From Bacillota bacterium (GTDB lineage: Bacteria; Bacillota; Clostridia; Lachnospirales; Lachnospiraceae): a stretch of DNA of 20,630 nucleotides. A model generated the notes under the pieces. It was not told the origin of the DNA. It worked only from the letters and a program-made list of their open reading frames with translations, and made no database searches. Positions 1 through 6,601 of this stretch are shown here, piece after piece; within the stretch, counting starts at the first letter, position 1, and each line of letters starts with the position of its first letter. The position numbers and the translations under genes were made by a program. The stretch spans positions 1 to 20,630 of the forward strand of contig JAEWPN010000021.1 of assembly GCA_023399455.1 (NCBI GenBank), written 5' to 3'.

Positions 1-24
1 GAGAAGCAGTTGTTATTATTAAAC

Positions 25-40
25 GGAACAAGGGCGTTCT
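25..40 (+). promoter_or_regulatory. Candidate ANTAR-target antiterminator hairpin in the glnA leader
   Basis: GGAAC (25-29) pairs with GTTCT (36-40), with one G-U pair, around a six-base loop AAGGGC. The loop has A at position 1 and G at position 4, the rule known for RNA hairpins bound by ANTAR proteins such as EutV and NasR. The loop bases are also the 5' strand of the terminator at 30-64, so the two folds exclude each other. An ANTAR protein is encoded just after glnA. Only one hairpin is visible; the usual first hairpin of the pair would lie before the window. Binding is inferred. Confidence 0.62.
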
Positions 41-64
41 TTTAGCAAAGGATTGCCTTTTTTT
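30..64 (+). terminator. Intrinsic terminator (attenuator) upstream of glnA
   Basis: Bases 30-42 pair with 47-60 around the loop TAGC (43-46), with G-U pairs and one bulge at 54. The outer part is AAGGGC against GCCTTT and the inner part is TTCTTT against AAAGGA. A run of seven T (58-64) follows. This lies 35 bases before the glnA start and shares bases 30-40 with the ANTAR-type hairpin, as expected for an attenuator controlled by antitermination. Confidence 0.7.
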
Positions 65-98
65 GTATTCAGACAATAGTAAAGGAAGGGAAGAAAGC

Positions 99-1433
99 AT
101 GATGAAAAATTACACGAAGGAAGATATTATAAAATTGGTAGAAGATGAAGATGTGGAATTCATCCGCCTGCAATTCACCGATATGTTTGGCAATATGAAG
201 AATGTGGCAATTACAGCGAGCCAGTTGGAAAAAGCATTGGATAATAAATGTATGTTTGACGGTTCCTCTATTGAGGGTTTTGTACGTATTGAGGAATCGG
301 ATATGTACTTGTACCCCGATTACAATACTTTTCAGATATTTCCGTGGAGACCTCAGCAAGGAAAGGTTGCAAGGCTTATCTGCGATGTATACCGTCCGAA
401 TGGAGAGCCCTTTGAAGGCGATCCGCGGTATATATTGAAGCGCGCGGTAAAAGAAGCTGAGAAGCTGGGCTACCGTTTTGAAGTTGGACCGGAGTGCGAA
501 TTCTTCCTTTTCCATACGGATGAAAATGGGCTTCCCACTACGCTTACTCACGAGCAGGCAGGTTATTTCGATTTGGGACCGGTGGATTTCGGGGAAAATG
601 CCAGAAGAGATATGGTTCTTACTTTAGAGGAGATGAATTTTGTCATCGAAGCCTCTCATCACGAGGTGGCTCCGGCACAGCATGAAATTGATTTCAAATA
701 TGACGAAGCTATGAAAACGGCGGATAATATTATGACCTTCAAGCTGGCGGTAAAGACGATCGCAAAACGCCATGGTCTTCATGCAACGTTCATGCCAAAG
801 CCCAAGCATGGAATAAACGGCTCCGGCATGCACATTAATATGTCCTTGTCCAAGAACGGCAAAAATATTTTTGCGGATGCCTCCGATGATTTCGGTCTGA
901 GTAAGGAAGCATATTATTTTATCGGTGGAATTATGAAGCACATGAAAGGGATGGCGGCGATTACCAATCCCCTTATAAATTCCTATAAGAGACTTGTTCC
1001 CGGTTACGAAGCGCCGGTATATATTGCGTGGAGCGCTACGAATAGGAGCCCTCTCATCCGTATTCCTGCCTCTAGAGGGGAAGGTACTCGGGTGGAGCTT
1101 CGGTGTCCGGACCCTTCGGCAAATCCCTATCTGGCGCTGGCAGTATGTCTGCGCGCAGGGCTTGACGGCATTCAGAACAAGATAATGCCGCCTGAGAGTG
1201 TAAGCCGCAATATCTTCGCCATGTCTGAAGAGGAGAGAGAAATGGAGAAAATTGAAGCGATTCCGGGAACTTTGATCGAGGCGGTACATGAGCTGGAAAA
1301 GGATGAGTTCATCCAAGAGGTTCTGGGTGAGCATATTTATGAAAAGTATATTAAGGCGAAGAAAGCAGAGTGGGCGGAATACAGTTCGCAGGTTACCGAT
1401 TGGGAAATAGAAGCTTATCTGAATAAATATTAA
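99..1433 (+). CDS. glnA: Glutamine synthetase, type I-alpha
   Basis: ATP-dependent condensation of glutamate and ammonium to glutamine in the cytoplasm; normally a dodecamer. The 444-residue length fits the GSI-alpha class. Visible blocks are FDGSSIEGF near residue 53, the ATP/glutamate region [10 protein letters not shown], the glutamate flap region [13 protein letters not shown], and RSPLIRIP. The sequence VRIEESDMY holds the Arg that in Bacillus GSI-alpha (Arg62) mediates glutamine feedback inhibition. The tyrosine adenylylation motif of GSI-beta enzymes is absent (NIFAMSEEE there), so control is by feedback and leader RNA rather than adenylylation. The start was set at ATG 99 after AAGGAAGGG (82-90); ATG 102 is equally possible. 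A longer reading from TTG at 63 would run through the terminator and was rejected. An ANTAR regulator follows 74 bp downstream. Confidence 0.97.
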   Translation: MMKNYTKEDIIKLVEDEDVEFIRLQFTDMFGNMKNVAITASQLEKALDNKCMFDGSSIEGFVRIEESDMYLYPDYNTFQIFPWRPQQGKVARLICDVYRPNGEPFEGDPRYILKRAVKEAEKLGYRFEVGPECEFFLFHTDENGLPTTLTHEQAGYFDLGPVDFGENARRDMVLTLEEMNFVIEASHHEVAPAQHEIDFKYDEAMKTADNIMTFKLAVKTIAKRHGLHATFMPKPKHGINGSGMHINMSLSKNGKNIFADASDDFGLSKEAYYFIGGIMKHMKGMAAITNPLINSYKRLVPGYEAPVYIAWSATNRSPLIRIPASRGEGTRVELRCPDPSANPYLALAVCLRAGLDGIQNKIMPPESVSRNIFAMSEEEREMEKIEAIPGTLIEAVHELEKDEFIQEVLGEHIYEKYIKAKKAEWAEYSSQVTDWEIEAYLNKY

Positions 1434-1507
1434 ATATTTCCGGAGGAAAGAATGTAATTGGACCGATGGAAATATAATAAGAAACAGCATAAGGAGGAGG
1501 TGAGTAT

Positions 1508-2053
1508 ATGACAAGCATTATCGTTGCGTTTCCTAAGCTGGAAGATGCGAAGAACATGAAGAATCTTCTGGTAAGAAACGGATTCTCCGTTGCAGCGGTC
1601 TGTACCACCGGTTCGCAGGCAATCGGTCATGCAGACCATCTGAACAGCGGTATTGTTATATGCAGCTACAAGTTGTCAGATATGATTTACTCACAGCTGC
1701 ACGAATATCTTCCTCCCGGATTTGAAATGCTTCTGATGGCGTCTCCCCATATACTCGCTGGCTGTCGCAACAACGATATTGTTTGCCTGGAGATGCCGCT
1801 TAAGATTTATGATATGGTAAATACGGTAGATATGATGATACAAGCGTCGGAGAGACGCCGCAAGCATCAGAAATCCAGGCCGAAGGAGCGGGATGAAAAA
1901 GAGGAAGCCCTGATCGGGGAAGCGAAACAGGTTCTCATGCACCGTAATAATATGACGGAGGAAGAGGCTCACAGGTATATACAGAAGTGCAGTATGGACA
2001 GCAGCACGAATATGACGGAAACGGCACAGATGATTTTATTCATGAATGAGTGA
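1508..2053 (+). CDS. ANTAR-domain RNA-binding antitermination regulator with degenerate receiver
   Basis: A 181-residue protein starting at ATG 1508 after a strong AAGGAGGAGG site. Residues 1-112 look like a response-regulator receiver fold, but the position of the phospho-acceptor Asp (after beta-strand GIVIC) is Ser53, so ordinary phosphorylation looks unlikely. A basic linker (about 113-131, with RRRKHQKSR) leads to a C-terminal ANTAR domain: IGEAKQVLMHRNNMTEEEAHRYI, continuing to residue 181, matches the family pattern of AK..LM followed by a second and third helix. ANTAR proteins bind paired RNA hairpins and prevent terminator formation. The likely target is the hairpin/terminator in the glnA leader at the start of the window, making this a self-contained nitrogen-control pair. 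What signal it senses is not evident; no partner kinase is in view. Confidence 0.85.
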   Translation: MTSIIVAFPKLEDAKNMKNLLVRNGFSVAAVCTTGSQAIGHADHLNSGIVICSYKLSDMIYSQLHEYLPPGFEMLLMASPHILAGCRNNDIVCLEMPLKIYDMVNTVDMMIQASERRRKHQKSRPKERDEKEEALIGEAKQVLMHRNNMTEEEAHRYIQKCSMDSSTNMTETAQMILFMNE

Positions 2054-2091
2054 AAGCAGCTAATGATCATAAAACGCTCATATAAAAACAT

Positions 2092-2127
2092 AAAAAGCGG
2101 ATTCGGATTTATGCCGGATCCGTTTTT
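2092..2127 (+). terminator. Terminator after the glnA-ANTAR operon
   Basis: CGGATTCGG (2098-2106) pairs with CCGGATCCG (2114-2122), with one G-U pair, around ATTTATG. Five A precede the stem (2092-2096) and five T follow it (2123-2127), so it may stop transcripts from either direction. Confidence 0.85.
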
Positions 2128-2139
2128 AATGTAATAGGA

Positions 2140-2317
2140 TTAGGGTGTCAAAAGGTCCTTTATAAATACATTCTGGTCAATATGACCAAAACAAAAAGAA
2201 CGACTGCGCCTATGTAAATATTTAGAACTTCTTATATATTGGAATTCGGAGCAGGAGTCTTTTTGTTTTGAGCATATTGACTTGAGACGTTTGCAAAAGG
2301 ACCTTTTGACACCCTAA
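2140..2317. mobile_element. MITE-like element with 22-bp perfect terminal inverted repeats
   Basis: Bases 2140-2161 are the exact reverse complement of 2296-2317; the core is GGGTGTCAAAAGGTCCTTT. The interior is also an imperfect palindrome: the CAATATGACCAAAACAAAAAG segment near 2178-2198 resembles the reverse complement of the CTTTTTGTTTTGAGCATATTG segment near 2259-2280, so the whole ~178 bp can fold into one long hairpin. No reading frame of note lies inside. These are the marks of a non-autonomous transposable element. Two target-duplication readings are possible: TA just outside GGGTGTC/GACACCC, or the 9-mer GTAATAGGA present at 2131-2139 and 2320-2328. The parent transposase family is not identified. 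Confidence 0.72.
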
Positions 2318-2347
2318 ACGTAATAGGAAAGTGATCCTATTACGTTT
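2316..2347. repeat. 13-bp-stem palindrome flanking the MITE-like element
   Basis: AAACGTAATAGGA (2316-2328) is the exact reverse complement of TCCTATTACGTTT (2335-2347), with the six-base spacer AAGTGA. No T tract follows, so it is not a typical terminator. Its left arm repeats GTAATAGGA found on the other side of the element at 2131-2139. The rest of the interval up to 2530 holds no gene and no promoter I would defend. Confidence 0.7.
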
Positions 2348-2530
2348 GATCCAAAAGCGTTTCGGTGGACATGAGAGCATTTTTTGCACAATTTTAGGCA
2401 ATGATTACAATATATATGGTAAAATACATGTGTTATACTAATAAAAACTTTTGAGGTCTGTATGATAAGTTTCTGTGATGGGATGAAAGATAGAAAGCGG
2501 TGGGTCTGCCTGCCGGAAGGGAGCGGAAGC

Positions 2531-3370
2531 ATGGAATTTACGAAGATGCACGGATGTGGCAACGATTACATTTATGTGAATGGTTTTACGGAGGAAGTAC
2601 CGGCAAGGAAAAAGCCTGAGCTGGTGAGAAGACTGAGCGACAGACACTTTGGAATAGGCGGAGACGGGGTTATTTTTATTAACCGTTCGTCGCAGGCGGA
2701 TTTCGAAATGGAAATGTACAACGCAGATGGCTCCAGAGCGGAGATGTGCGGAAATGGCATTCGCTGTGTGGCGAAATATGTTTATGATAAAAGTCTGACC
2801 GATAAGAAGTCCGTCAGTGTTGTCAGTTCTGGAAAGATAAAATATTTGGATTTACTCATAAAGAACGGGGTAGTGGATGCTGTGAAAGTTAATATGGGAA
2901 GCCCTATACTCAAAGCGACTGACATACCTGTCATTTCGGAAAATGAGGAAGTAATTTCCGAAACGATAGAGGTAGAAGGCAATGTTTACGAAATGACATG
3001 CGTGTCGATGGGGAACCCCCATGCGGTCGTCTTTATGGAAGATGTGGAGAATCTGGATATAGAGAAAATCGGGCCTTATTTTGAGAACCACGTTCGTTTT
3101 CCCAAAAGAGTCAATACGGAATTCGTAAAGGTAATCGACAGGAATACGGTTCAGATGCGGGTATGGGAACGCGGGACGGGAGAAACGCTGGCCTGCGGTA
3201 CAGGAGCCTGTGCCACGGTAGTGGCATGCATATTAAATGGTTTGACGGAGGAGAAAGTTACTGTTAAACTATTAGGTGGTGAACTGCATATACGATGGGA
3301 CCAAGCAGAAAATCTCGTATATATGACAGGGCCTGCAGAAACTGTTTTCGAAGGTGAAATCAAGATATAA
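2531..3370 (+). CDS. dapF: Diaminopimelate epimerase
   Basis: Interconverts LL- and meso-diaminopimelate, the last step before meso-DAP is used for peptidoglycan or decarboxylated to lysine. The 279-residue length is typical. It begins MEFTKMHGCGNDY, the standard N-terminus. Both catalytic cysteines are visible: Cys73 in AEMCGNGIRC and Cys222 in ETLACGTGAC. The two halves form a pseudo-symmetric fold in this family. ATG 2531, preceded by GGAAGGGAGCGG, was chosen because family homology begins there; an in-frame ATG at 2462 would add 23 residues with no family match. The dapL gene follows after 36 bp on the same strand, and DapL makes the LL-DAP that this enzyme uses. Confidence 0.96.
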   Translation: MEFTKMHGCGNDYIYVNGFTEEVPARKKPELVRRLSDRHFGIGGDGVIFINRSSQADFEMEMYNADGSRAEMCGNGIRCVAKYVYDKSLTDKKSVSVVSSGKIKYLDLLIKNGVVDAVKVNMGSPILKATDIPVISENEEVISETIEVEGNVYEMTCVSMGNPHAVVFMEDVENLDIEKIGPYFENHVRFPKRVNTEFVKVIDRNTVQMRVWERGTGETLACGTGACATVVACILNGLTEEKVTVKLLGGELHIRWDQAENLVYMTGPAETVFEGEIKI

Positions 3371-3406
3371 AATAAGAGATATGGAATGCGTGAGAGGAGA
3401 AACATA

Positions 3407-4621
3407 ATGTTTAAGATCAATGACAATTATTTAAAGTTGCCGGGGAGTTATCTTTTTTCCACAATAGGTAAGAAGGTGAATGCTTATTCACAGGCGAATC
3501 CGGATAAAAAGATCATACGTCTCGGTATCGGCGATGTGACCCAGCCTTTGGCGCCGGTCATCATCGAGGCGCTGCACGGGGCAGTGGAAGAGATGGGAAA
3601 TGCAGAAACCTTTAAAGGCTATGCACCGGATCTGGGATATGAATTTTTGCGAAGCGCGATTGCAGATAACGATTATAAAGCGCGAGGCTGTGATATAACG
3701 GCAGATGAAATTTTCATTTCGGACGGAGCGAAATGCGACTCGGGAAATATTCAGGAAATCTTTAGCTTGGACAATAAAATCGCGGTATGCGACCCGGTAT
3801 ATCCGGTTTACGTGGATACTAACGTAATGGCTGGAAGAACAGGTGTTTACGATGAGAAAAAGGAGACGTGGAGCGATGTGATTTATATGCCATGTCTTGC
3901 AGAGAATAATTTCGCTCCTGAGATTCCAAAAGAGACACCGGATCTTATTTATCTCTGTTTCCCGAACAACCCTACCGGGTCCACCATCACGAAAGCACAG
4001 CTTCAGGAGTGGGTGGACTATGCGAACAGAGTAGGAGCGGTCATTATCTATGATGCGGCATATGAAGCTTATATCTCGGAAGCGGATGTGCCCCACACCA
4101 TCTATGAATGCGAGGGTGCAAGGACTTGTGCCATCGAGCTTCGTTCTTTCTCCAAGAATGCCGGATTCACGGGTGTACGTCTGGGATGTACAGTGATCCC
4201 TAAGGATCTGAAATGTGGTGATGTGATGCTTCATTCTCTCTGGGCGAGACGTCACGGAACCAAATATAACGGAGCGCCTTATATCGTGCAGCGCGCGGGT
4301 GAGGCTGTTTATTCCAGAGAAGGCAAGGAGCAGCTTAAAAAGCAGGTCGCTTATTACATGAACAATGCGAAATACATTATGAACGGGTTAAAAGAGGCCG
4401 GCTATACGGTATCCGGTGGTGTGAATGCCCCTTATATCTGGCTTAAGGCTCCGAATGGAATGACCAGCTGGGAGTTTTTTGATTATCTTTTGGAAAACGC
4501 TAACGTGGTCGGCACGCCCGGATCAGGCTTCGGACCTAGCGGGGAGACGTATTTCAGACTGACTGCTTTCGGCAGCTATGAGAATACGGTTGCGGCGGTA
4601 GACCGGATCAAAGCGCTGTAG
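3407..4621 (+). CDS. dapL: LL-diaminopimelate aminotransferase
   Basis: PLP-dependent class I/II aminotransferase that converts tetrahydrodipicolinate and glutamate to LL-diaminopimelate in one step, bypassing succinylated or acetylated intermediates. It has 404 residues, normal for DapL. The N-terminus [16 protein letters not shown], the [10 protein letters not shown] motif, the PLP-contacting FPNNPTG and YDAAYEAYI, and the Schiff-base lysine Lys250 in [14 protein letters not shown] are all present and diagnostic. ATG 3407 follows GAGAGGAGA at a good distance; an upstream in-frame ATG at 3386 would overlap that ribosome binding site. It shares a strand and close spacing with dapF, so the two probably form one transcript that delivers meso-DAP. 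Confidence 0.96.
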   Translation: MFKINDNYLKLPGSYLFSTIGKKVNAYSQANPDKKIIRLGIGDVTQPLAPVIIEALHGAVEEMGNAETFKGYAPDLGYEFLRSAIADNDYKARGCDITADEIFISDGAKCDSGNIQEIFSLDNKIAVCDPVYPVYVDTNVMAGRTGVYDEKKETWSDVIYMPCLAENNFAPEIPKETPDLIYLCFPNNPTGSTITKAQLQEWVDYANRVGAVIIYDAAYEAYISEADVPHTIYECEGARTCAIELRSFSKNAGFTGVRLGCTVIPKDLKCGDVMLHSLWARRHGTKYNGAPYIVQRAGEAVYSREGKEQLKKQVAYYMNNAKYIMNGLKEAGYTVSGGVNAPYIWLKAPNGMTSWEFFDYLLENANVVGTPGSGFGPSGETYFRLTAFGSYENTVAAVDRIKAL

Positions 4622-4645
4622 AAAAATACAGGAATTGGAAAGGGC

Positions 4646-5239
4646 ATGGATATAGTTATGAAGATTTATGATATTTCTCAGGAACTGTTCACAAGCCATG
4701 TGTTTCCGGGAGATCCCGTACCCTCCTATGAGAGGCGTTTACAGATTAAGAACGGCGACATCTGCAATTTGACCGAGTTTTCCATGTGCGCGCATAACGG
4801 TACTCATTTGGATGCACCGTATCATTTTTATGATGACGGAAAGAGAGTGGATGAACTGGACTTAAGCCGCTGCGTAGGAGAGGCCACAGTGACCGCTATG
4901 GAAGGGGATATAACTGCCGGACAGATACGCGAGGTAATGGAAGGCGCTAAAAGCCACAAGCGCCTGCTCATAAAGGGGAAAGCGACTGTAACCTTGGAAG
5001 CGGCGGAGGAAATGAACCGTCAGGGAATCCTTCTCGTAGGAGTGGAATCCCAGACTGTGGGCCCTGAAGATGGACCTGCCAAAGTGCATTATGAGCTGTT
5101 AAAAAAAGAAGTGGTTCTGCTGGAAGGTTTAGTGTTAAAGGATGTGCCTGAGGGCAATTATTTGTTGAGCGCGGCCCCAATTAATCTGGGCGGTGCAGAT
5201 GGAGCCCCCTGCCGTGCGATACTTATTAAGAGTGAATAG
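4646..5239 (+). CDS. Cyclase family protein (kynurenine formamidase-like metal hydrolase)
   Basis: A cytoplasmic protein of 197 residues from ATG 4646. The metal-binding signature HNGTHLDAPYHF is intact, giving His50, His54, Asp56 and His60 as the likely divalent-metal ligands of the cyclase/KynB fold. Members hydrolyse amides or formamides, but the substrate cannot be read from sequence; no tryptophan-degradation gene is nearby. The start is uncertain: GGAAAGGG (4637-4644) lies almost against ATG 4646 and 13 bases from ATG 4658. Starting at 4658 gives MKIYDISQE, which is closer to the usual N-terminus. It lies 24 bp after dapL and is followed by a terminator, so it is probably the last gene of the dapF-dapL unit; a link to DAP metabolism is not established. 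Confidence 0.88.
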   Translation: MDIVMKIYDISQELFTSHVFPGDPVPSYERRLQIKNGDICNLTEFSMCAHNGTHLDAPYHFYDDGKRVDELDLSRCVGEATVTAMEGDITAGQIREVMEGAKSHKRLLIKGKATVTLEAAEEMNRQGILLVGVESQTVGPEDGPAKVHYELLKKEVVLLEGLVLKDVPEGNYLLSAAPINLGGADGAPCRAILIKSE

Positions 5240-5246
5240 AACAATA

Positions 5247-5292
5247 AAAAGCAGTACATTCATCGGTGAATAACCGATTATGTACTGCTTTT
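5247..5292. terminator. Bidirectional terminator between convergent genes
   Basis: AAAAGCAGTACA (5247-5258) is the exact reverse complement of 5281-5292. A second stem, ATCGGT/ACCGAT (5262-5267 with 5273-5278), sits inside it. It lies between the cyclase gene (plus) and the membrane-protein gene (minus). The minus-strand reading ends in TTTTTATT and the plus-strand reading in TTTTCT, so it can serve both, perhaps better on the minus strand. Confidence 0.85.
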
Positions 5293-5293
5293 C

Positions 5294-5334
5294 TGAACAA
5301 CGAACAATTCGCGAAGCATGCTGCCCGTTGTTCA
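5294..5334. repeat. Inverted repeat just after the membrane-protein gene
   Basis: TGAACAACG (5294-5302) is the exact reverse complement of CGTTGTTCA (5326-5334), with a 23-base spacer. It lies in the 3' untranslated part of the minus-strand gene, before the shared terminator. It may be an extra 3'-end hairpin; no function is evident. Confidence 0.45.
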
Positions 5335-5341
5335 CATTCAA

Positions 5342-5737
5342 CTAGTTATTATTATTCGGTCCCACATATTGAGCCTTGCCGAAGCCAAGAATCAATACAA
5401 AAATGGTGTTTAAGAACAATAAGCCGAAGCCGAAGGCAACACCCTGCCCAAAGGCTTTTGCCAGCTTGAAATACATCATGATACCTACTACGATGTTAAC
5501 AATCGGAATAAGCATAAGTAAGAACAACCAGCCGTTGCCGAAAGAAATGTCGAATAAGCAGTAAATATTGTAAATTGGAACGATTGCAGCCCAACCCGGC
5601 TTACCTGCTTTTGCAAACATTTTCCACATTCCTACCAGTGTTATAACCGCGATTACCAAGATAACTACAAGGTACGCTGAAATAAAAGCCATGGCTGCTG
5701 CGTAGGATGCCTGATCATAATACAATTCATTATTCAT
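5342..5737 (-). CDS. Small integral membrane protein, DUF5684-like
   Basis: A 131-residue, highly hydrophobic protein. Three or four membrane segments can be seen: about residues 14-38 (ISAYLVVILVIAVITLVG), a shorter stretch around 48-68, about 70-90 (WLFLLMLIPIVNIVVGI), and about 98-118. The block MFAKAGKPGWAAIVPIYNIY is the recognisable signature of a widespread family of small membrane proteins often labelled DUF5684 or signal peptidase I-like; the catalytic residues of signal peptidase are not apparent. It ends in an Asn-rich tail. The ribosome site AGGGAG lies about 10 bases before the ATG at 5737. It is monocistronic, convergent with the dap cluster, and has its own near-consensus promoter. 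The function is unknown. Confidence 0.88.
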   Translation of the reverse strand: MNNELYYDQASYAAAMAFISAYLVVILVIAVITLVGMWKMFAKAGKPGWAAIVPIYNIYCLFDISFGNGWLFLLMLIPIVNIVVGIMMYFKLAKAFGQGVAFGFGLLFLNTIFVLILGFGKAQYVGPNNNN

Positions 5738-5770
5738 TTTTATATCTCCCTCTCATAAGTATTCCTTATT

Positions 5771-5799
5771 ATATTAATTGAGCAACGCTATAAAGTCAA
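5771..5799 (-). promoter_or_regulatory. Sigma-A-type promoter for the membrane-protein gene
   Basis: On the minus strand, TTGACT (5799-5794) and TAATAT (5776-5771) are separated by exactly 17 bases. This is near consensus and sits about 35-60 bases before the start codon of the gene at 5737. Confidence 0.75.
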
Positions 5800-5863
5800 C
5801 CCAATTTATGGTAAAGTTTAAAAAATAGTTATAATAAACTCTGTATTCAGTGTAAAAAAATAT

Positions 5864-5891
5864 TTGATAAATTTGTCGAAAGGATTATAAT
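5864..5891 (+). promoter_or_regulatory. Sigma-A-type promoter for the GNAT gene
   Basis: TTGATA (5864-5869) and a perfect TATAAT (5886-5891) are separated by 16 bases. Transcription would start near 5898, inside the palindrome at 5887-5932, about 85 bases before the GNAT start codon. Confidence 0.7.
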
Positions 5892-5932
5892 GATGTCGGG
5901 GCTAAAATACCTTTTGACCTCGACATCATTAT
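5887..5932. repeat. Near-perfect 46-bp palindrome over the GNAT promoter and start site
   Basis: Bases 5887-5901 pair with 5918-5932 over 15 positions (14 Watson-Crick, one G-T). Inside, AAAA (5904-5907) can pair with TTTT (5912-5915). The left arm starts within the -10 box, so as DNA it could be an operator and as RNA it would form a 5' stem. No T tract follows. The segment ACCTTTTGAC (5909-5918) is the reverse complement of GTCAAAAGGT in the ends of the MITE-like element. Confidence 0.7.
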
Positions 5933-5981
5933 ATAAACATAAAACAGGATTATAAAAACCTAAGCTAAGACAGGAGTGCCG

Positions 5982-6557
5982 ATGATGAATGAAAATATGA
6001 TGATTAGGGCGGCGAAGCCGGAAGACGCAGCACGGTTGCTGGACATATATGCGCCTTATGTGGACAATACAGCGATAACATTCGAATACGAAGTGCCGAC
6101 TGTGGAAGAATTCAGGAATAGGATGGCTCATACTATGGAAAAATATCCTTATCTTTTGCTGCAGCAGGGAGAGGAAATCATGGGATATGCTTATGCGTCC
6201 GCATTTAAAGGGCGTTCTGCTTACGACTGGGCAGTGGAGACTTCCATTTATGTAAAAGAAGGAACACATGGGAAAGGCATTGGTAAGAAGCTGTATGCGG
6301 TGCTGGAGGAGATTCTTGCGGCTCAGCACATCATAAATGTCAATGCATGCATCGCTTATCCCAATCCTGAGAGCATTGCTTTTCACGAGAAATGCGGATA
6401 TAAAACAGTGGCTCATTTTACGAAGTGCGGTTATAAACTGGGCAAGTGGTACGACATGATCTGGATGGAAAAGATGTTGGGCCCGCATCCTGAGAAGCCT
6501 CAGACTGTTTTAACGGCATCGAATGTTGAACTGTTATACAATAATACAAAAATTTGA
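5982..6557 (+). CDS. GNAT N-acetyltransferase, phosphinothricin acetyltransferase-like
   Basis: Acetyl-CoA-dependent N-acyltransferase of about 191 residues. It opens with the typical MIRAAKPEDAARLLDIYAPYV, then ITFEYEVPT, and carries the acetyl-CoA pyrophosphate-binding motif A at VKEGTHGKGIGKKLY. The motif near ACIAYPNPESIAFHEKCGY, followed by GYKLGKWYDMIWME, is characteristic of the Pat/MnaT (YncA) group. Relatives acetylate phosphinothricin, methionine sulfoximine or related amino acids; both of those inhibit glutamine synthetase, but any link to the nearby glnA is only inference. ATG 5982 lies five bases after AGGAG (5972-5976), with ATG 5985 as an alternative; a GTG at 5976 overlaps the ribosome site. 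It is monocistronic with its own promoter. Confidence 0.9.
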   Translation: MMNENMMIRAAKPEDAARLLDIYAPYVDNTAITFEYEVPTVEEFRNRMAHTMEKYPYLLLQQGEEIMGYAYASAFKGRSAYDWAVETSIYVKEGTHGKGIGKKLYAVLEEILAAQHIINVNACIAYPNPESIAFHEKCGYKTVAHFTKCGYKLGKWYDMIWMEKMLGPHPEKPQTVLTASNVELLYNNTKI

Positions 6558-6566
6558 TAAAAGGTA

Positions 6567-6595
6567 TTGCAATTGAACAAAAGTTATGATAGTAT
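6567..6595 (+). promoter_or_regulatory. Promoter of the T-box-aspS-gatCAB transcript
   Basis: TTGCAA (6567-6572) and TAGTAT (6590-6595) are separated by 17 bases, placing a start near 6602, just before the T-box structure. It lies immediately after the GNAT stop codon. Confidence 0.6.
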
Positions 6596-6601
6596 GTGGC
6601 T

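Noticed and set aside
63..98. Extension of glnA to a TTG start at 63
   Set aside because: It would begin inside the terminator T run, has no ribosome site, and adds 12 residues absent from the family; ATG 99 follows AAGGAAGGG.
624..1514. Long minus-strand frame opposite glnA (296 codons)
   Set aside because: It is antisense to a clear glnA gene, shows no recognisable motif and has the composition expected of a shadow frame.
2401..2445. Sigma-A promoter for dapF (TAAAAT or TATACT)
   Set aside because: Neither -10-like box has a credible -35 box at 16-18 bp, and the region is simply AT-rich.
2462..2530. N-terminal extension of dapF from ATG 2462
   Set aside because: The added 23 residues do not resemble DapF; ATG 2531 has a ribosome site and the canonical MEFTKMHGCGNDY start.
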